DNA of 41,739 nucleotides from Henriciella sp. (GCA_027019605.1 JALUWJ010000201.1:1-41739), one strand, 5' to 3'. Positions 1 to 8,941 are shown, counted from the first letter of the stretch. Translations and numbers: made by a program. Notes: generated from the letters alone by a model not told the origin.

Positions 1-33
1 GCACCTCTGCTTCCCTAAAGGATCGGGCAAGTC

Positions 34-45
34 TATATCGCGCGT
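34..45 (+). promoter_or_regulatory. Possible -10 box of a leaderless lepA promoter
   Basis: TATATC lies exactly six bases before the lepA ATG, so transcription would begin at or next to the start codon. Only a poor Shine-Dalgarno candidate (AAAGGA, about 25 bases upstream of the ATG) is present. No convincing -35 box is visible. The same six-base spacing recurs before the CAP-domain gene and uvrD. This is inference from position only. Confidence 0.3.
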
Positions 46-1851
46 ATGACACCACGCGACAAAATTCGTAATTTCTCCATTGTGGCGCACATTGACCACG
101 GCAAGTCGACTTTGGCGGATCGCTTGATCCAAAAGACGGGCGGTCTGACCGAACGTGAAATGTCGGAGCAAGTGCTCGACTCAATGGATATTGAGAAAGA
201 GCGCGGCATCACGATTAAGGCCCAAACGGTGCGCCTGGACTATCAGGCCAAGGATGGCGAAACCTATACGCTGAACCTTATGGACACGCCGGGCCATGTT
301 GACTTCTCTTATGAGGTCAGCCGCTGCCTCGCGGCCTGTGAAGGCTCGCTGCTCGTGGTGGATGCGAGCCAAGGCGTTGAGGCGCAAACGCTGGCAAATG
401 TGTACCAAGCCATCGATCAGGACCATGAGATCGTTCCGGTCCTGAACAAGATCGACCTGCCCGCCGCCGATCCTGACGCGGTCAAGGCAGAGATTGAGGA
501 CATTATCGGCCTCGATGCCTCTGACGCGGTTGAGATTTCGGCCAAGACCGGCCTCGGCATTGAGGATGTGCTTGAAGCGATTGTCGAACGCCTGCCAGCG
601 CCGGGGCACGGCGAAGCTGATGCGCCGCTTAAGGCCGCCTTGGTAGACGCGTATTATGATCCTTATCTCGGGGTTGTGGTGATCGTTCGCATGCATGACG
701 GCGTGCTGAAAAAGAAAATGAAGATCCGCATGCTGAAAACCGGCGCGACTTATGATGTCGACCGGGTTGGCGTGTTTAAACCCAAGCCAACCGATGTGGA
801 TGAGCTGGGCCCGGGCGAGGTTGGCTTCCTCGTGGCTTCGATCAAGGAAGTCGCAGATTGCGCCATCGGGGATACGATTACGACCGATAAAGCTGGCACC
901 GAAGACGCCCTGCCAGGCTATAAAGACGTCCAGCCAGTGGTGTTCTGCGGGCTGTTCCCGATGGACGCCGGCGATTTCGAAGAGCTGCGCGCCGCGATGG
1001 GAAAATTGCGCCTGAATGATGCAAGCTTTACCTGGGAAATGGAAACCTCCGCCGCGCTCGGCATGGGCTTTCGCTGCGGCTTCCTCGGGCTCTTGCATCT
1101 TGAAATCATTCAGGAACGCCTGAGCCGCGAATTTGATCTCGATCTGATCGCGACAGCGCCAAGCGTGGTCTATGAGATGACCATGACGGATGGCTCAGAG
1201 ATTGAACTGCACAATCCGGCAGACATGCCAGACGTGGTGAAGATTGAAGAAGTGCGCGAACCGTGGATTGAGGCGACCATTTACTCCCCAGACGAGTACC
1301 TAGGTTCCATTTTGAAACTTTGTCAGGACAGACGAGGTATTCAAAAGGAACTCTCCTATGTGGGCGGGCGCGCTATGGTCAAATATGAGCTTCCTCTCAA
1401 CGAGGTTGTGTTCGACTTTTATGACCGCCTGAAATCGATGTCGCGCGGCTATGCGAGCTTTGACTATGAGATTATTGGCCACCGCGCCGAAAACTTGGTC
1501 AAAATGAACATTCTCGTGAATGACGAGCCAGTCGACGCCCTCGCCATGCTGGTCCACCGCGACCGCGCCGAAAGCCGCGGCCGTCAAATGTGCGAACGGT
1601 TAAAAGACCTCATCCCCCGTCAAATGTTCAAAATCCCGGTCCAAGCGGCGATTGGCGGACGGATCATCGCCCGCGAAACCATCTCTGCCCTACGCAAAGA
1701 TGTGACCGCGAAATGCTATGGCGGCGACGCGACCCGGAAACGGAAACTGCTCGACAAGCAAAAAGCCGGCAAACAGCGCATGCGCCAATTCGGCAAAGTC
1801 GAGATCCCGCAAGAGGCCTTTGTGGCCGCGCTGCGCATGGATGGGGATTAG
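46..1851 (+). CDS. lepA: Elongation factor 4 (LepA), ribosome back-translocating GTPase
   Basis: This is a translational GTPase that acts on the ribosome in the cytoplasm, remobilising stalled or mistranslocated complexes. The 601-residue length is normal for the family. G-domain motifs are visible in order: the P-loop AHIDHGKST at residues 14-22, the RGIT switch near 53-56, DTPGH at 80-84 and NKID at 134-137. The C-terminus carries the lysine/arginine-rich [16 protein letters not shown] stretch typical of LepA rather than EF-G. The ATG gives the standard N-terminus that begins just before the G domain. No strong Shine-Dalgarno lies at normal distance, and a TATATC box ends six bases upstream. 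The gene stands alone, with a 235-base gap before folE. Identification is secure. Confidence 0.97.
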   Translation: MTPRDKIRNFSIVAHIDHGKSTLADRLIQKTGGLTEREMSEQVLDSMDIEKERGITIKAQTVRLDYQAKDGETYTLNLMDTPGHVDFSYEVSRCLAACEGSLLVVDASQGVEAQTLANVYQAIDQDHEIVPVLNKIDLPAADPDAVKAEIEDIIGLDASDAVEISAKTGLGIEDVLEAIVERLPAPGHGEADAPLKAALVDAYYDPYLGVVVIVRMHDGVLKKKMKIRMLKTGATYDVDRVGVFKPKPTDVDELGPGEVGFLVASIKEVADCAIGDTITTDKAGTEDALPGYKDVQPVVFCGLFPMDAGDFEELRAAMGKLRLNDASFTWEMETSAALGMGFRCGFLGLLHLEIIQERLSREFDLDLIATAPSVVYEMTMTDGSEIELHNPADMPDVVKIEEVREPWIEATIYSPDEYLGSILKLCQDRRGIQKELSYVGGRAMVKYELPLNEVVFDFYDRLKSMSRGYASFDYEIIGHRAENLVKMNILVNDEPVDALAMLVHRDRAESRGRQMCERLKDLIPRQMFKIPVQAAIGGRIIARETISALRKDVTAKCYGGDATRKRKLLDKQKAGKQRMRQFGKVEIPQEAFVAALRMDGD

Positions 1852-2020
1852 AGAGTCGCTCGGCGGCCCGCACAAAAACACGCGCGCTTCACCAAAACTT
1901 GAAATCCAGTCGGCAGCGTCTGCCGTAGAGAGAGTCTGGTAACTTGTGGAATTCGCCACTATGTTACTGTCATCGCCCTGAGGGTACACACTCCGGGCGG
2001 GCGTTAAGTCCTTATCTGGC

Positions 2021-2086
2021 AGGGTCCTTGAATGGTCTACCTCAGGTTCGGCTCGACCTCCGTCCCTCAGACTAAGGAATTCGCAC
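2021..2086 (+). promoter_or_regulatory. Structured folE leader that can hide the ribosome binding site (candidate THF-II/folE-type riboswitch)
   Basis: The last 65 bases before folE fold on paper into a two-part helix. TCCTT (2025-2029) pairs with the Shine-Dalgarno AAGGA (2074-2078), GGTCT (2034-2038) pairs with AGACT (2069-2073), and an inner hairpin AGGTT/GACCT (2044-2048 with 2055-2059) caps it. AGGG at 2021-2024 could alternatively pair with CCCT at 2064-2067. Alphaproteobacterial folE genes are known to carry the folE motif (THF-II riboswitch) that controls translation start, so position and design fit. The published consensus was not matched base by base, so the class assignment is inference. 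Confidence 0.45.
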
Positions 2087-2707
2087 ATGGCCATGGATGC
2101 CATCACACCAAAAGATCAAATCGAACGCGCTGACGAAATCAAACGCCCGAGCATGGAAGAAGCGATGGACGCTGTCCGCACATTGCTTGCCTGGGCTGGC
2201 GATGATCCACGCCGCGAAGGCCTGATCGATACGCCGAAACGCGTGGCAAAAGCCTATCAAGAGTTCTTCGCTGGATACGAAATGGATCCTGTCAAAGAGC
2301 TGTCTCGCACGTTCGAAGACGTTCAGGGCTATGACGATATCGTTATGCTCAAAGACATCGATGTTGAGAGCCATTGTGAGCACCATATGGTGCCCATTTT
2401 GGGCAAAGCGCATGTGGCCTACATGCCAACCCACCGCGTTGTCGGGATCTCAAAAATTGCTCGCGTCGTCGAAATCTTCGGCAAACGCTTGCAAACCCAG
2501 GAAACCATGACCGCCCAGGTCGCAGATTGCATCACTGATGCCCTGCAGCCAGCAGGCGTTGCGGTCCTGATCGATGCAAAGCATCAGTGCATGACCACAC
2601 GCGGCGTGCACCATAAGGATGTCGCAACGATCACGACGCAATTTACCGGCGTCTTCAAGACTGACAAAGATCTGCGTAACCGCTTCCTTCGCTTTGCGGG
2701 CCAGTAA
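2087..2707 (+). CDS. folE: GTP cyclohydrolase I
   Basis: The enzyme converts GTP to 7,8-dihydroneopterin triphosphate, the first step of tetrahydrofolate (and often queuosine) synthesis, in the cytoplasm. It has 206 residues, normal for bacterial FolE. Zinc ligands are visible as Cys97 and His100 in the [20 protein letters not shown] region and Cys168 in HQCMTTRGV; the 71-residue spacing between the two cysteines equals that of the E. coli enzyme. The start at ATG 2087 has AAGGA eight bases upstream; a second ATG two codons later is possible. The leader contains a structure able to sequester this binding site. Identification is secure. Confidence 0.97.
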   Translation: MAMDAITPKDQIERADEIKRPSMEEAMDAVRTLLAWAGDDPRREGLIDTPKRVAKAYQEFFAGYEMDPVKELSRTFEDVQGYDDIVMLKDIDVESHCEHHMVPILGKAHVAYMPTHRVVGISKIARVVEIFGKRLQTQETMTAQVADCITDALQPAGVAVLIDAKHQCMTTRGVHHKDVATITTQFTGVFKTDKDLRNRFLRFAGQ

Positions 2708-2722
2708 CCTATTGACCCAAAA

Positions 2723-2752
2723 CCGACTTGCCCGATGATAGGGCAAGATCGG
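2723..2752 (+). other. Strong hairpin between folE and the VOC-fold gene
   Basis: CCGACTTGCCC pairs with GGGCAAG-A-TCGG around the loop GATGATA, giving 11 base pairs with one bulged A. It ends directly at the GGGGAGGG Shine-Dalgarno of the next gene. No T-tract follows, so it is not a standard intrinsic terminator. It may be a processing or stability element, or it may partly occlude the next binding site. Confidence 0.5.
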
Positions 2753-2762
2753 GGAGGGCCAA

Positions 2763-3143
2763 ATGGATTTGAAAGTTGCAAAGACAACGATTTTTCTCGC
2801 CACTTCGGATGCGGAGTCGGCGAGAAATTTTTATGAGGAAAAGCTCGGGCTCACCCTCGCCTCAGATGAGCCCTACGCATTGGTCTATCAAATGGCCGGG
2901 AGCGAGCTTCGGCTCTCGAAAGTGCCGAGCTTCACCCCACTTCCATTTACCGTCCTGGATTGGCAGGTCGAGGACATCTTGGCCGCGCACAAGATGCTGT
3001 CGGAACGCGGCGTCGAGTTCACCCTCTTCGACGGCATGGGACAGGACGAAAAGGGCATTTGGGCAAGCCCCGATGGCGGCGCGCGCATCCTTTGGTTCAA
3101 GGATCCTGATGGCAATGTGCTCTCCGTCTCGGAACGTTCCTAG
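2763..3143 (+). CDS. VOC-superfamily (glyoxalase/bleomycin-resistance fold) protein
   Basis: The protein has 126 residues with the beta-alpha-beta-beta-beta repeats of the vicinal oxygen chelate fold. It starts with KVAKTTIFLATSDAESARNFYEEKLGL (module 1, about residues 4-30) and ends with the signature LWFKDPDGNVLSV near residues 109-121. Family members bind a metal and act on small molecules, or sequester them; substrate cannot be read from the sequence. The classic metal-ligand set is not obvious. GGGGAGGG six to eight bases before the ATG is a strong ribosome binding site. It follows folE by 55 bases on the same strand and may share its transcript, but no functional link to folate is implied. 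Confidence 0.85.
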   Translation: MDLKVAKTTIFLATSDAESARNFYEEKLGLTLASDEPYALVYQMAGSELRLSKVPSFTPLPFTVLDWQVEDILAAHKMLSERGVEFTLFDGMGQDEKGIWASPDGGARILWFKDPDGNVLSVSERS

Positions 3144-3235
3144 CTTGTCATTTGCCCAACACGCGCTGCTGCGTTAACCATAGCGCGTTGTGCGGACAAC
3201 CGCCCGACACTTATAACCTTTGGGAGGATGGACTC

Positions 3236-3562
3236 ATGAAAAAGTTTATCGCTGCGGCGCTCGCCGCTGGATTTATCGCTGCGCCAGCATTGGCCGCAAC
3301 CATTACCGTATCTTTTGCAAATGATGACGGCACCACGCAGGAATGGACGTTTGATGACGCCACCGGTATGGCGACCACAGGCGATATCAGCGTGCCTTAC
3401 ACATTCGACCAGGAAGCCGGTGTGCTGTGCGCCGACATCCCTGAGCAGGGCGAGGTTTGCGCCACGTTTGACGGTGTTGCCCAAGCAGTTGGCGAGAGCG
3501 CTGGCTACACGCTTTCAACAGGCGGCGCAGGCACGGCCACCATCACGGCGATGGCTGAGTAG
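3236..3562 (+). CDS. Small secreted protein of unknown function
   Basis: The 108-residue protein starts with a clear Sec signal peptide, MKKFIAAALAAGFIAAPALA, with likely cleavage after ALA at residue 20. The mature part is acidic, beta-rich in appearance and has two cysteines (in VLCADIP and EVCATF) nine residues apart that could form a disulfide. No family was recognised. The start was chosen because GGGAGG lies eight bases upstream of this ATG and because it gives the signal peptide; a longer reading from 3152 has neither. A good terminator follows 20 bases after the stop, so this looks like a single-gene unit. Confidence 0.8.
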   Translation: MKKFIAAALAAGFIAAPALAATITVSFANDDGTTQEWTFDDATGMATTGDISVPYTFDQEAGVLCADIPEQGEVCATFDGVAQAVGESAGYTLSTGGAGTATITAMAE

Positions 3563-3583
3563 GACCACCCTATTCCATTTTAG

Positions 3584-3613
3584 AAAGCCCGGCGCGTTGG
3601 TCCGGGCTTTTTT
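3584..3613 (+). terminator. Rho-independent terminator
   Basis: A perfect 9-bp stem, AAAGCCCGG with CCGGGCTTT, encloses a 9-base loop and is followed by further T residues (six in a row counting the stem end). It ends the transcript of the small secreted protein gene. Confidence 0.9.
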
Positions 3614-3666
3614 ATTGACTTCCGCTCCGCCCAACATTATTGTTTATCAATAAGAAGGAGCCTCCC

Positions 3667-4074
3667 ATGCATGCAGAAATTGTCCGCCTCGGACTTCACC
3701 AAGTCGATATCAAGGTCGTGAATGGCGATGCGATGCATGTTCTGCAATGGCGCCGTAATATGCTGTGGGATGAGGTGCTTCTGGACGGCAAACGCCAGGC
3801 GCACTCCTCAGGTTTCCTCGGGCGAGAGAAAGTCTACGGACTGGTCTTTGGCGCCGATGAGAAAGGACAAGGCGGGACGCAAGTGATGCTGCTGCTCGAC
3901 CCCAGCACGGAATACGGCAATTGGAGCAATTCACAGCGGATCAGCGGCATCCGGCTTGAGTCAAAAGACGGGCCGATTGTTTCATATGGATCGCTCGATC
4001 CGCAAGCGCTGCAAAAGCCAGCGACCTTTGCCGATTGGATGAAGAAGACCATGGGTATGGAATGGGGAAGCTAG
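3667..4074 (+). CDS. Conserved-looking protein of unknown function
   Basis: The protein has 135 residues and no signal peptide or membrane segment. It contains LQWRRNMLWDEVLLDG and LLLDPSTEYGNWSNSQRISGIRLES and ends in FADWMKKTMGMEW; the strand-rich first two thirds suggest a small beta-sandwich. No family was recognised. The start at ATG 3667 is preceded by AAGGAG at the ideal distance, while the in-frame ATG 27 bases upstream has no binding site. The gene is bounded by terminators on both sides and is therefore monocistronic. It converges with the CAP-domain gene. Confidence 0.75.
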   Translation: MHAEIVRLGLHQVDIKVVNGDAMHVLQWRRNMLWDEVLLDGKRQAHSSGFLGREKVYGLVFGADEKGQGGTQVMLLLDPSTEYGNWSNSQRISGIRLESKDGPIVSYGSLDPQALQKPATFADWMKKTMGMEWGS

Positions 4075-4093
4075 CCGCCGGGCATTGCTTCCA

Positions 4094-4137
4094 AATAAAA
4101 AGGGCGCCTGGATCTTGATCCGGCGCCCTTCTTTTAT
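4094..4137. terminator. Bidirectional terminator between convergent genes
   Basis: AAGGGCGCC (4100-4108) pairs with GGCGCCCTT (4122-4130), with an inner GGAT/ATCC extension. CTTTT follows on the plus strand and a T-rich run (the complement of AAATAAAA) follows on the minus strand. It can stop both the upstream plus-strand gene and the CAP-domain gene. Confidence 0.88.
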
Positions 4138-4152
4138 CGTCTTTAATACAGC

Positions 4153-4989
4153 TTAGTTACGGCCGCTCACCAACGGTCCTTTGAGGACATAGGTGCTGCT
4201 GTGCAGACCAACCAGCACATTGATCGCCGCATCTGCACCATCCAGCGCGCTGTAGCGGATACGCGGCATTGTACTGCGTGCCAGCATTTCACCTGAATTG
4301 GTGTCAACCAGGCCCCAAGCCACCAGGCGCTGGTCGCTGCTGGAAAGTTTGGCTTTAAGCGGCGCCGTGCCCGCAACTGAAATCGGCACAGCCTCATTCA
4401 GGTCGCCTTCAGCTGCTGCGAAGACCTGAACCACATAATATTGGCCAGCTTCTTCCACCACACCGATACCGACATCGGTAAAGCTGTCGCGCATCATATT
4501 TGTGACGTTCAAATCATCGCCCTTGAGATGCGCATGCACCATTTCAGGTGTGTCTGCAGCTCGGCTAATGGTGACGTTCGAACCCGACGCGCCGACCAGC
4601 ATTGTCCGATCAAACGCACGGATCCGGTGCAAATGGTCCCGGCCCTCTAGATCGACATGTCCGGCATAGATGCGCACGGACATATCAAGCGCATGCGACA
4701 AGGCCGCTTGATCCAGCGTTGAACGGCGTTTCAGCGGTGCCAGACCATTTGCCACGCGCTCAGCATTGAGCTCGGCAAACAACCCATCCGCGACGGTCGT
4801 ATTGATATTATCTGCAGCGTCCATGCAGGATGTCGCCTCTGCGACATAGGATGCGAGCTCGCTCGAATAGCCATTTTCGAGGGCGCAGTTTGCTTCTGAA
4901 GCACTCGCAGCACCTGAAATTGCTGCTCCTCCGGCGGCCGCGACAGCCAGCAGCAGGGAGGATTTTAGTTTGTCATATTTCTGTAACAT
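4153..4989 (-). CDS. Secreted CAP-domain (SCP/PR1, YkwD-like) protein
   Basis: The 278-residue protein has an N-terminal export signal (hydrophobic residues 11-30, AAASASE cleavage region) and a CAP domain. The domain begins at FAELNAERVANGLAPLKRRSTLDQAAL (about 71-97), has the conserved GHVD histidine at 111, and ends in DVGIGVVEEAGQYYVVQVFA (172-191). In place of the usual GEN motif it has GSN (136-138), so one of the acidic cavity residues is missing. Bacterial CAP proteins are usually envelope or secreted proteins of poorly known activity. A C-terminal extension of about 80 residues is not recognised. Upstream there is no ribosome binding site but a TTGACA-type promoter placed to give a leaderless transcript. 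Confidence 0.82.
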   Translation of the reverse strand: MLQKYDKLKSSLLLAVAAAGGAAISGAASASEANCALENGYSSELASYVAEATSCMDAADNINTTVADGLFAELNAERVANGLAPLKRRSTLDQAALSHALDMSVRIYAGHVDLEGRDHLHRIRAFDRTMLVGASGSNVTISRAADTPEMVHAHLKGDDLNVTNMMRDSFTDVGIGVVEEAGQYYVVQVFAAAEGDLNEAVPISVAGTAPLKAKLSSSDQRLVAWGLVDTNSGEMLARSTMPRIRYSALDGADAAINVLVGLHSSTYVLKGPLVSGRN

Positions 4990-5024
4990 AACCGTCTGTA
5001 ACTTATGTGACAGTTATGTGTCAA
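4990..5024 (-). promoter_or_regulatory. TTGACA promoter placed for a leaderless transcript, overlapping a direct repeat
   Basis: On the minus strand a perfect -35 box TTGACA (5024-5019), a 17-base spacer and TTACAG (5001-4996) end six bases before the CAP-gene ATG. Transcription would start at the A of ATG, and there is no Shine-Dalgarno. The spacer contains a near-perfect direct repeat, TTATGTGACA (5003-5012) and TTATGTGTCA (5014-5023), with an 11-base period, which looks like a regulator site on one face of the helix. Confidence 0.55.
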
Positions 5025-5082
5025 TTCATTTTTATCCGGGATCGGATCATAATATGTCCCAGACCGGACGAATTAACCAAAG

Positions 5083-5110
5083 AAAAAAGGCGCCCGTCAA
5101 GGGCGCCTTT
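5083..5110 (-). terminator. Rho-independent terminator of pnp
   Basis: AAAGGCGCCC (5086-5095) and GGGCGCCTTT (5101-5110) form a perfect 10-bp stem around a 5-base loop. Read on the minus strand it is followed by a run of T, as expected at the end of the rpsO-pnp transcript. Confidence 0.9.
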
Positions 5111-5148
5111 CTCATTCTGGTTTAATTTTGCGACAGAAAGCGTCGGTT

Positions 5149-7269
5149 TTACGCCTCTGGCTCAACCTCTTTACCGGTCTCTTGATCGATGTTCTTCATC
5201 GACAGACGAACCTTACCGCGATCGTCAAAGCCCATGAGTTTCACATAGACTTGCTGACCTTCAGAAACGACGTCTTTCGGGTGACCAATGCGCTCATTCG
5301 CCATTTGCGAGACGTGCACCAGGCCATCCTTCGGACCGAAGAAGTTCACGAACGCGCCGAAGTCTTTGATTGAGACGACTTTACCTTCGTAGATCTCGCC
5401 GACCTCTGGCTCTGCGACGATCTCTTTGATCATCTTCAGGGCCTTATCGATGCTTTCGCGATCGGTAGCAGAGACCTGAACCGTGCCATCATCATCGATG
5501 TTCACTTTGGCGCCAGACTCATCCACGATGCCGCGGATGACTTTACCGCCAGACCCGATGACTTCACGGATCTTGTCTTCTGGAACCTTGATGATTTCCA
5601 TTTGCGGGGCGTTGTCAGCCAGCTGCTCACGAACGGTGTCCAGACCTTTGGCCATTTCACCGAGAATGTGAGCGCGGCCGCCTTTGGCCTGCTCCAGAGC
5701 GGTTTCCATGATCTCTTTGGTGATCCCAGCGATCTTGATGTCCATCTGCAAGCTGGTCAGGCCTTTTTCAGTCCCGGCCACTTTGAAGTCCATGTCTCCG
5801 AGGTGATCTTCATCACCCAGGATATCAGACAGAACAGCAATGCCTTCATCATCTTTGATCAGGCCCATCGCGATCCCAGAAACCGGGCGCTTCAGCGGCA
5901 CACCGGCATCCATCATTGCGAGAGAGCACCCACAAACGGTCGCCATAGAAGACGAGCCGTTTGACTCTGTGATCTCTGAGACCATGCGGATCGTGTATGG
6001 GAACTCTTCATGCTCTGGCAAAACCGCACGAAGCGCGCGCCAGGCCAGCTTTCCGTGACCGGTCTCACGGCGGCTTGTGCCACCCATGCGACCGGTTTCA
6101 CCAACTGAATATGGCGGGAAGTTATAGTGAAGCAGGAACTTCTCTTTGCGGGTTCCGTCCAGGCCGTCGATGAATTGCTCATCATCGCTGGTTCCGAGCG
6201 TTGCCACACAGATCGCCTGTGTTTCACCGCGGGTAAACAGCGCAGAGCCGTGTGTGCGCGGCAGGAAGCCTGCTTGCGCTTCGATCGGGCGAACCTGATC
6301 GAGCGAGCGACCATCAATCCGCTTACCGGTTTTGATGATGTCGCCGCGAACGACTTTCGCTTCGGCCTTTTTGAAGGCGGACTTGAACACGTTCGCGTCC
6401 ATGCCGTCTTCATTCTCTTCGGTCGCAACCAGAGCCTCAGCCGCTTTTTCGCGAGCCTCGCCAACAGCGGCCTGACGCTCAAGCTTTTCCGTGATTTGGT
6501 AAGCTTTAGAAAGATCTTTGCCGACCAGTTTCTGAATTGCGTTCAGCTCTTCAGAGAGATCTTCAGCTTCGAACTCAAACGGCTCTTTTGCCGCCGCTTC
6601 AGCCAGCTTGATGATCGCATCAATCACCGGCTGCATCGCATCGTGGCCAGCCATAACCGCGCCGAGCATAACGTCTTCAGAAAGCTCATTTGCTTCTGAT
6701 TCAACCATCATCACGGCGTCGCTTGTGCCAGCAACAACAAGATCAAGCTCTGACTCTTCAAGCTCTTCGACGGTTGGGTTGATGACATAGCCGCCATCCT
6801 TGTAGCCCACGCGCGCAGCGCCGATCGGGCCCATGAATGGGGCACCAGACAGAACCAGCGCTGCAGAGGCACCAATCATGCCGAGAATGTCCGGGTCGTT
6901 CTCGAGATCATAAGAGACCGCGGTCAGAACCACTTGAACTTCATTTTTGAAACCGTCGACGAAAAGCGGACGGATTGGACGGTCGATCAGACGAGACGTC
7001 AGAGTCTCTTTTTCAGTCGGGCGCCCCTCACGCTTAAAAAACCCGCCTGGAATGCGGCCTGAAGCGTAGTATTTTTCCATATAGTTGACGGTCAGCGGGA
7101 AGAAGTCTTGTCCCGGCTTCGCAGACTTCGCGAAGGTTGCCGTCGCCAGCAGGGTTGTATCACCATAAGTGACCATAACCGCGCCGTCAGCTTGACGGGC
7201 CACTTGGCCTGTCTCGATTTTAAGTGTCCGGCCGGCCCATTCCAGCGAGACTGATTGCTTATCAAACAT
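5149..7269 (-). CDS. pnp: Polyribonucleotide nucleotidyltransferase (PNPase)
   Basis: This is the phosphorolytic 3'-to-5' exoribonuclease of mRNA and sRNA turnover, a ring-shaped trimer that also docks on RNase E. The 706-residue length is standard. Two RNase PH domains are visible (about 10-145 and 310-460; the second contains the [16 protein letters not shown] and [12 protein letters not shown] segments), then a KH domain with the VIGSGGKVI loop near residue 565, and a C-terminal S1 domain starting at [18 protein letters not shown]. It lies 71 bases downstream of rpsO on the same strand, the classic rpsO-pnp arrangement, with a GC-rich hairpin between them. A strong terminator follows the stop. 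Confidence 0.98.
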   Translation of the reverse strand: MFDKQSVSLEWAGRTLKIETGQVARQADGAVMVTYGDTTLLATATFAKSAKPGQDFFPLTVNYMEKYYASGRIPGGFFKREGRPTEKETLTSRLIDRPIRPLFVDGFKNEVQVVLTAVSYDLENDPDILGMIGASAALVLSGAPFMGPIGAARVGYKDGGYVINPTVEELEESELDLVVAGTSDAVMMVESEANELSEDVMLGAVMAGHDAMQPVIDAIIKLAEAAAKEPFEFEAEDLSEELNAIQKLVGKDLSKAYQITEKLERQAAVGEAREKAAEALVATEENEDGMDANVFKSAFKKAEAKVVRGDIIKTGKRIDGRSLDQVRPIEAQAGFLPRTHGSALFTRGETQAICVATLGTSDDEQFIDGLDGTRKEKFLLHYNFPPYSVGETGRMGGTSRRETGHGKLAWRALRAVLPEHEEFPYTIRMVSEITESNGSSSMATVCGCSLAMMDAGVPLKRPVSGIAMGLIKDDEGIAVLSDILGDEDHLGDMDFKVAGTEKGLTSLQMDIKIAGITKEIMETALEQAKGGRAHILGEMAKGLDTVREQLADNAPQMEIIKVPEDKIREVIGSGGKVIRGIVDESGAKVNIDDDGTVQVSATDRESIDKALKMIKEIVAEPEVGEIYEGKVVSIKDFGAFVNFFGPKDGLVHVSQMANERIGHPKDVVSEGQQVYVKLMGFDDRGKVRLSMKNIDQETGKEVEPEA

Positions 7270-7294
7270 ACGTTTTGCTTTCTTTCATACATAC

Positions 7295-7329
7295 GAAAAG
7301 CCCGCCGCGGCCGAATGCCTGGGCGGGCT
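7295..7329 (-). terminator. rpsO-pnp intergenic hairpin (leaky terminator or processing site)
   Basis: AGCCCGCC (7299-7306) pairs with GGCGGGCT (7322-7329) around a 15-base loop. On the minus strand the stem is followed by TTTTC only. In many bacteria this intergenic region contains an attenuator and RNase III/E sites through which PNPase controls its own mRNA; that role is inferred from position. Confidence 0.65.
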
Positions 7330-7340
7330 GTTGTGAGAGC

Positions 7341-7610
7341 CTAGCGGCGAATGCCGAGCTCTCCGATGAGCGTTTGATAACGCTCGTCACTTTTCCTCTT
7401 CACATAGTCGAGGAGTTTGCGGCGGGTGGCGACCATCGCCAGAAGCCCGCGGCGGGAGTGGTTGTCTTTCTTGTTGTCCTTGAAGTGGTCGGTCAGGTTG
7501 TTGATCCGTTCGGTCAGGATTGCGACCTGGACTTCAGGGCTACCCGTATCACCTTCGGTGCGGGCAAATTTCTTGATCAGTTCGGCTTTACGCTCAGCTG
7601 TGATCGACAT
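7341..7610 (-). CDS. rpsO: 30S ribosomal protein S15
   Basis: S15 is the primary 16S rRNA-binding protein of the platform and a bridge to the large subunit. The 89-residue length and motifs are typical: [12 protein letters not shown] at the start, [26 protein letters not shown] at about 19-44, [21 protein letters not shown] at about 51-71 and the terminal [19 protein letters not shown] upstream serves as ribosome binding site. It heads the rpsO-pnp unit. The usual neighbour truB is not next to it; instead a 400-base spacer and a divergent sulfotransferase follow. Confidence 0.98.
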   Translation of the reverse strand: MSITAERKAELIKKFARTEGDTGSPEVQVAILTERINNLTDHFKDNKKDNHSRRGLLAMVATRRKLLDYVKRKSDERYQTLIGELGIRR

Positions 7611-8008
7611 CGATATACTCTCTTTTGTCGCCTTGCGGCGGGTTGATACGCGGCCAGGTGGCCTGTGTTTTGAGGGAGGGCGGCGCGGGTTCAGCCTCGT
7701 CCGGGATGTCGTCCAGAAGGGCTAGGTTTGCACGTTGCTCGCAACAAGCCGCGCATTTCGCACATTTGGTTGCATTTGGAAAGGGTTTGTTGCGGTGCCT
7801 GTTATGGGGAACGGCAGATGGTGCTGGCTAAAGTTCTGCCTTCATTCAGCAGAAGCATACCTCGCAAAATATACACTTTGACAAGCTGCACGCGAAATCA
7901 TCGTTTGGGTAATATTTTTGAAGCAAGATTCCGACTTGGTGTTGGAATTGCATTGCTCGCAAGCAAAGAAGAACGCTCACTGAAAAAATGGGCATCTAGG
8001 AAACGAAT
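7611..8008. other. 398-base gap between rpsO and the sulfotransferase
   Basis: The part near rpsO must hold its promoter (minus strand), but no convincing -35/-10 pair stands out. The part from about 7770 onward has lower GC, like the sulfotransferase. A plus-strand open frame with a possible ATG at 7818 (64 codons) ends in an ATGA overlap with the sulfotransferase start. It resembles nothing known and has no clear binding site, so it is not called as a gene. Confidence 0.4.
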
Positions 8009-8710
8009 ATGAGACTTCAGTTCGCGATAAAATCCGGAATTGAACGAATGGGGCTTTCCCAGCGTTATTATCACGCTCGATTACAGTATTCCAAGTCTGG
8101 TGACTGCTTAACACACTGGAATTACGAGAAAAATGTGATCTTCATCCACATTCCAAAGAACGCAGGCACAAGTGTTTATAGCTCGATGAAAGTCGATACA
8201 CTTCCTCCTGATACTCATATACCAGCAACTGTGTATCGCACGACCGACCCAAAACTGTTCGAATCTGCCTATGTGTTTGCCTACATACGCGATCCTTGGG
8301 ATCGATTTGTTTCCGCATTTCACTATTTGAAACAAGGAAACCATCCAAATGATAAAGCGATGCAGGAATTCTTGCAGCCAATCACTGATTTCTCTCATTT
8401 TATCAATGAGTTGAAGAATCGCCCAGGCTTTCGTGCAACCGTGATGTCCTGGCTCCACTTTTTACCACAATCCTACTTCCTATGCGACTTTTCTGGACGC
8501 TCTCTCGTTCAGAACCTCCATCGCGTGGAGAATTTCAACGACGGCTTGGATGCCGTTGCTCAGGCAACCGGTCTCAATATCATCCCTCAATTCGAAAATC
8601 GCTCGAGAAGAAGCGATTTTAGAGAATATTATGATGTAGAGTCAGCCAATTTGGTTCACAATCTATATCGCGCTGACATTGAGCTACTTGGATATCGCCC
8701 CCCTAAATAA
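8009..8710 (+). CDS. Sulfotransferase family 2-type protein
   Basis: The protein probably transfers a sulfate group from PAPS to a carbohydrate or similar acceptor. The 233 residues include the 5'-phosphosulfate-binding loop FIHIPKNAGTS (about 45-55) and the 3'-phosphate-binding segment YIRDPWDRFVSAF (about 92-104), the two hallmarks of the family. The acceptor cannot be deduced. TAGGAAA lies six bases before the ATG. The gene is more AT-rich than the ribosomal genes beside it, stands alone in its orientation and sits where truB or other translation genes often occur next to rpsO, which suggests acquisition by transfer. It might modify the exopolysaccharide made by the locus at 26-41 kb, but there is no direct link. 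Confidence 0.85.
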   Translation: MRLQFAIKSGIERMGLSQRYYHARLQYSKSGDCLTHWNYEKNVIFIHIPKNAGTSVYSSMKVDTLPPDTHIPATVYRTTDPKLFESAYVFAYIRDPWDRFVSAFHYLKQGNHPNDKAMQEFLQPITDFSHFINELKNRPGFRATVMSWLHFLPQSYFLCDFSGRSLVQNLHRVENFNDGLDAVAQATGLNIIPQFENRSRRSDFREYYDVESANLVHNLYRADIELLGYRPPK

Positions 8711-8819
8711 TCGACAATTGGCTTTACAAGTTCGCTCAAAAATCGCGCCGAATGATTGCGGCACAAGATGGGAGGCGTTTTGCGTTAAAGCAAAAGCAAA
8801 GGAACGACGTATTTTCGAT

Positions 8820-8853
8820 AGAACATGATAGACGGTTTTCGTTCTGGTTTTTT
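8820..8853 (+). terminator. Weak terminator in the 231-base gap after the sulfotransferase
   Basis: AGAAC (8820-8824) pairs with GTTCT (8841-8845), followed two bases later by six T. The stem is short and the loop long, so this is tentative. The remainder of 8711-8941 shows only an imperfect GCCCT/AGGGC repeat near 8899-8916, in front of the convergent ABC1 kinase stop. Confidence 0.3.
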
Positions 8854-8941
8854 GCTATTTGAGCAACCTCAAGCCGTTCGATGCAACACGATCGTAGGCC
8901 CTCGAGGAGCAAGGGCGCCTCTAAGCCAATTCTTGTTCTTC

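Noticed and set aside
181-1098. 305-codon minus-strand open frame inside lepA
   Set aside because: It is fully antisense to the LepA G domain, has no family resemblance and no binding site; it follows from codon bias on the other strand.
7818-8012. 64-codon frame ending in an ATGA overlap with the sulfotransferase
   Set aside because: The overlap is suggestive, but there is no binding site, no recognisable domain and the composition is not clearly coding.
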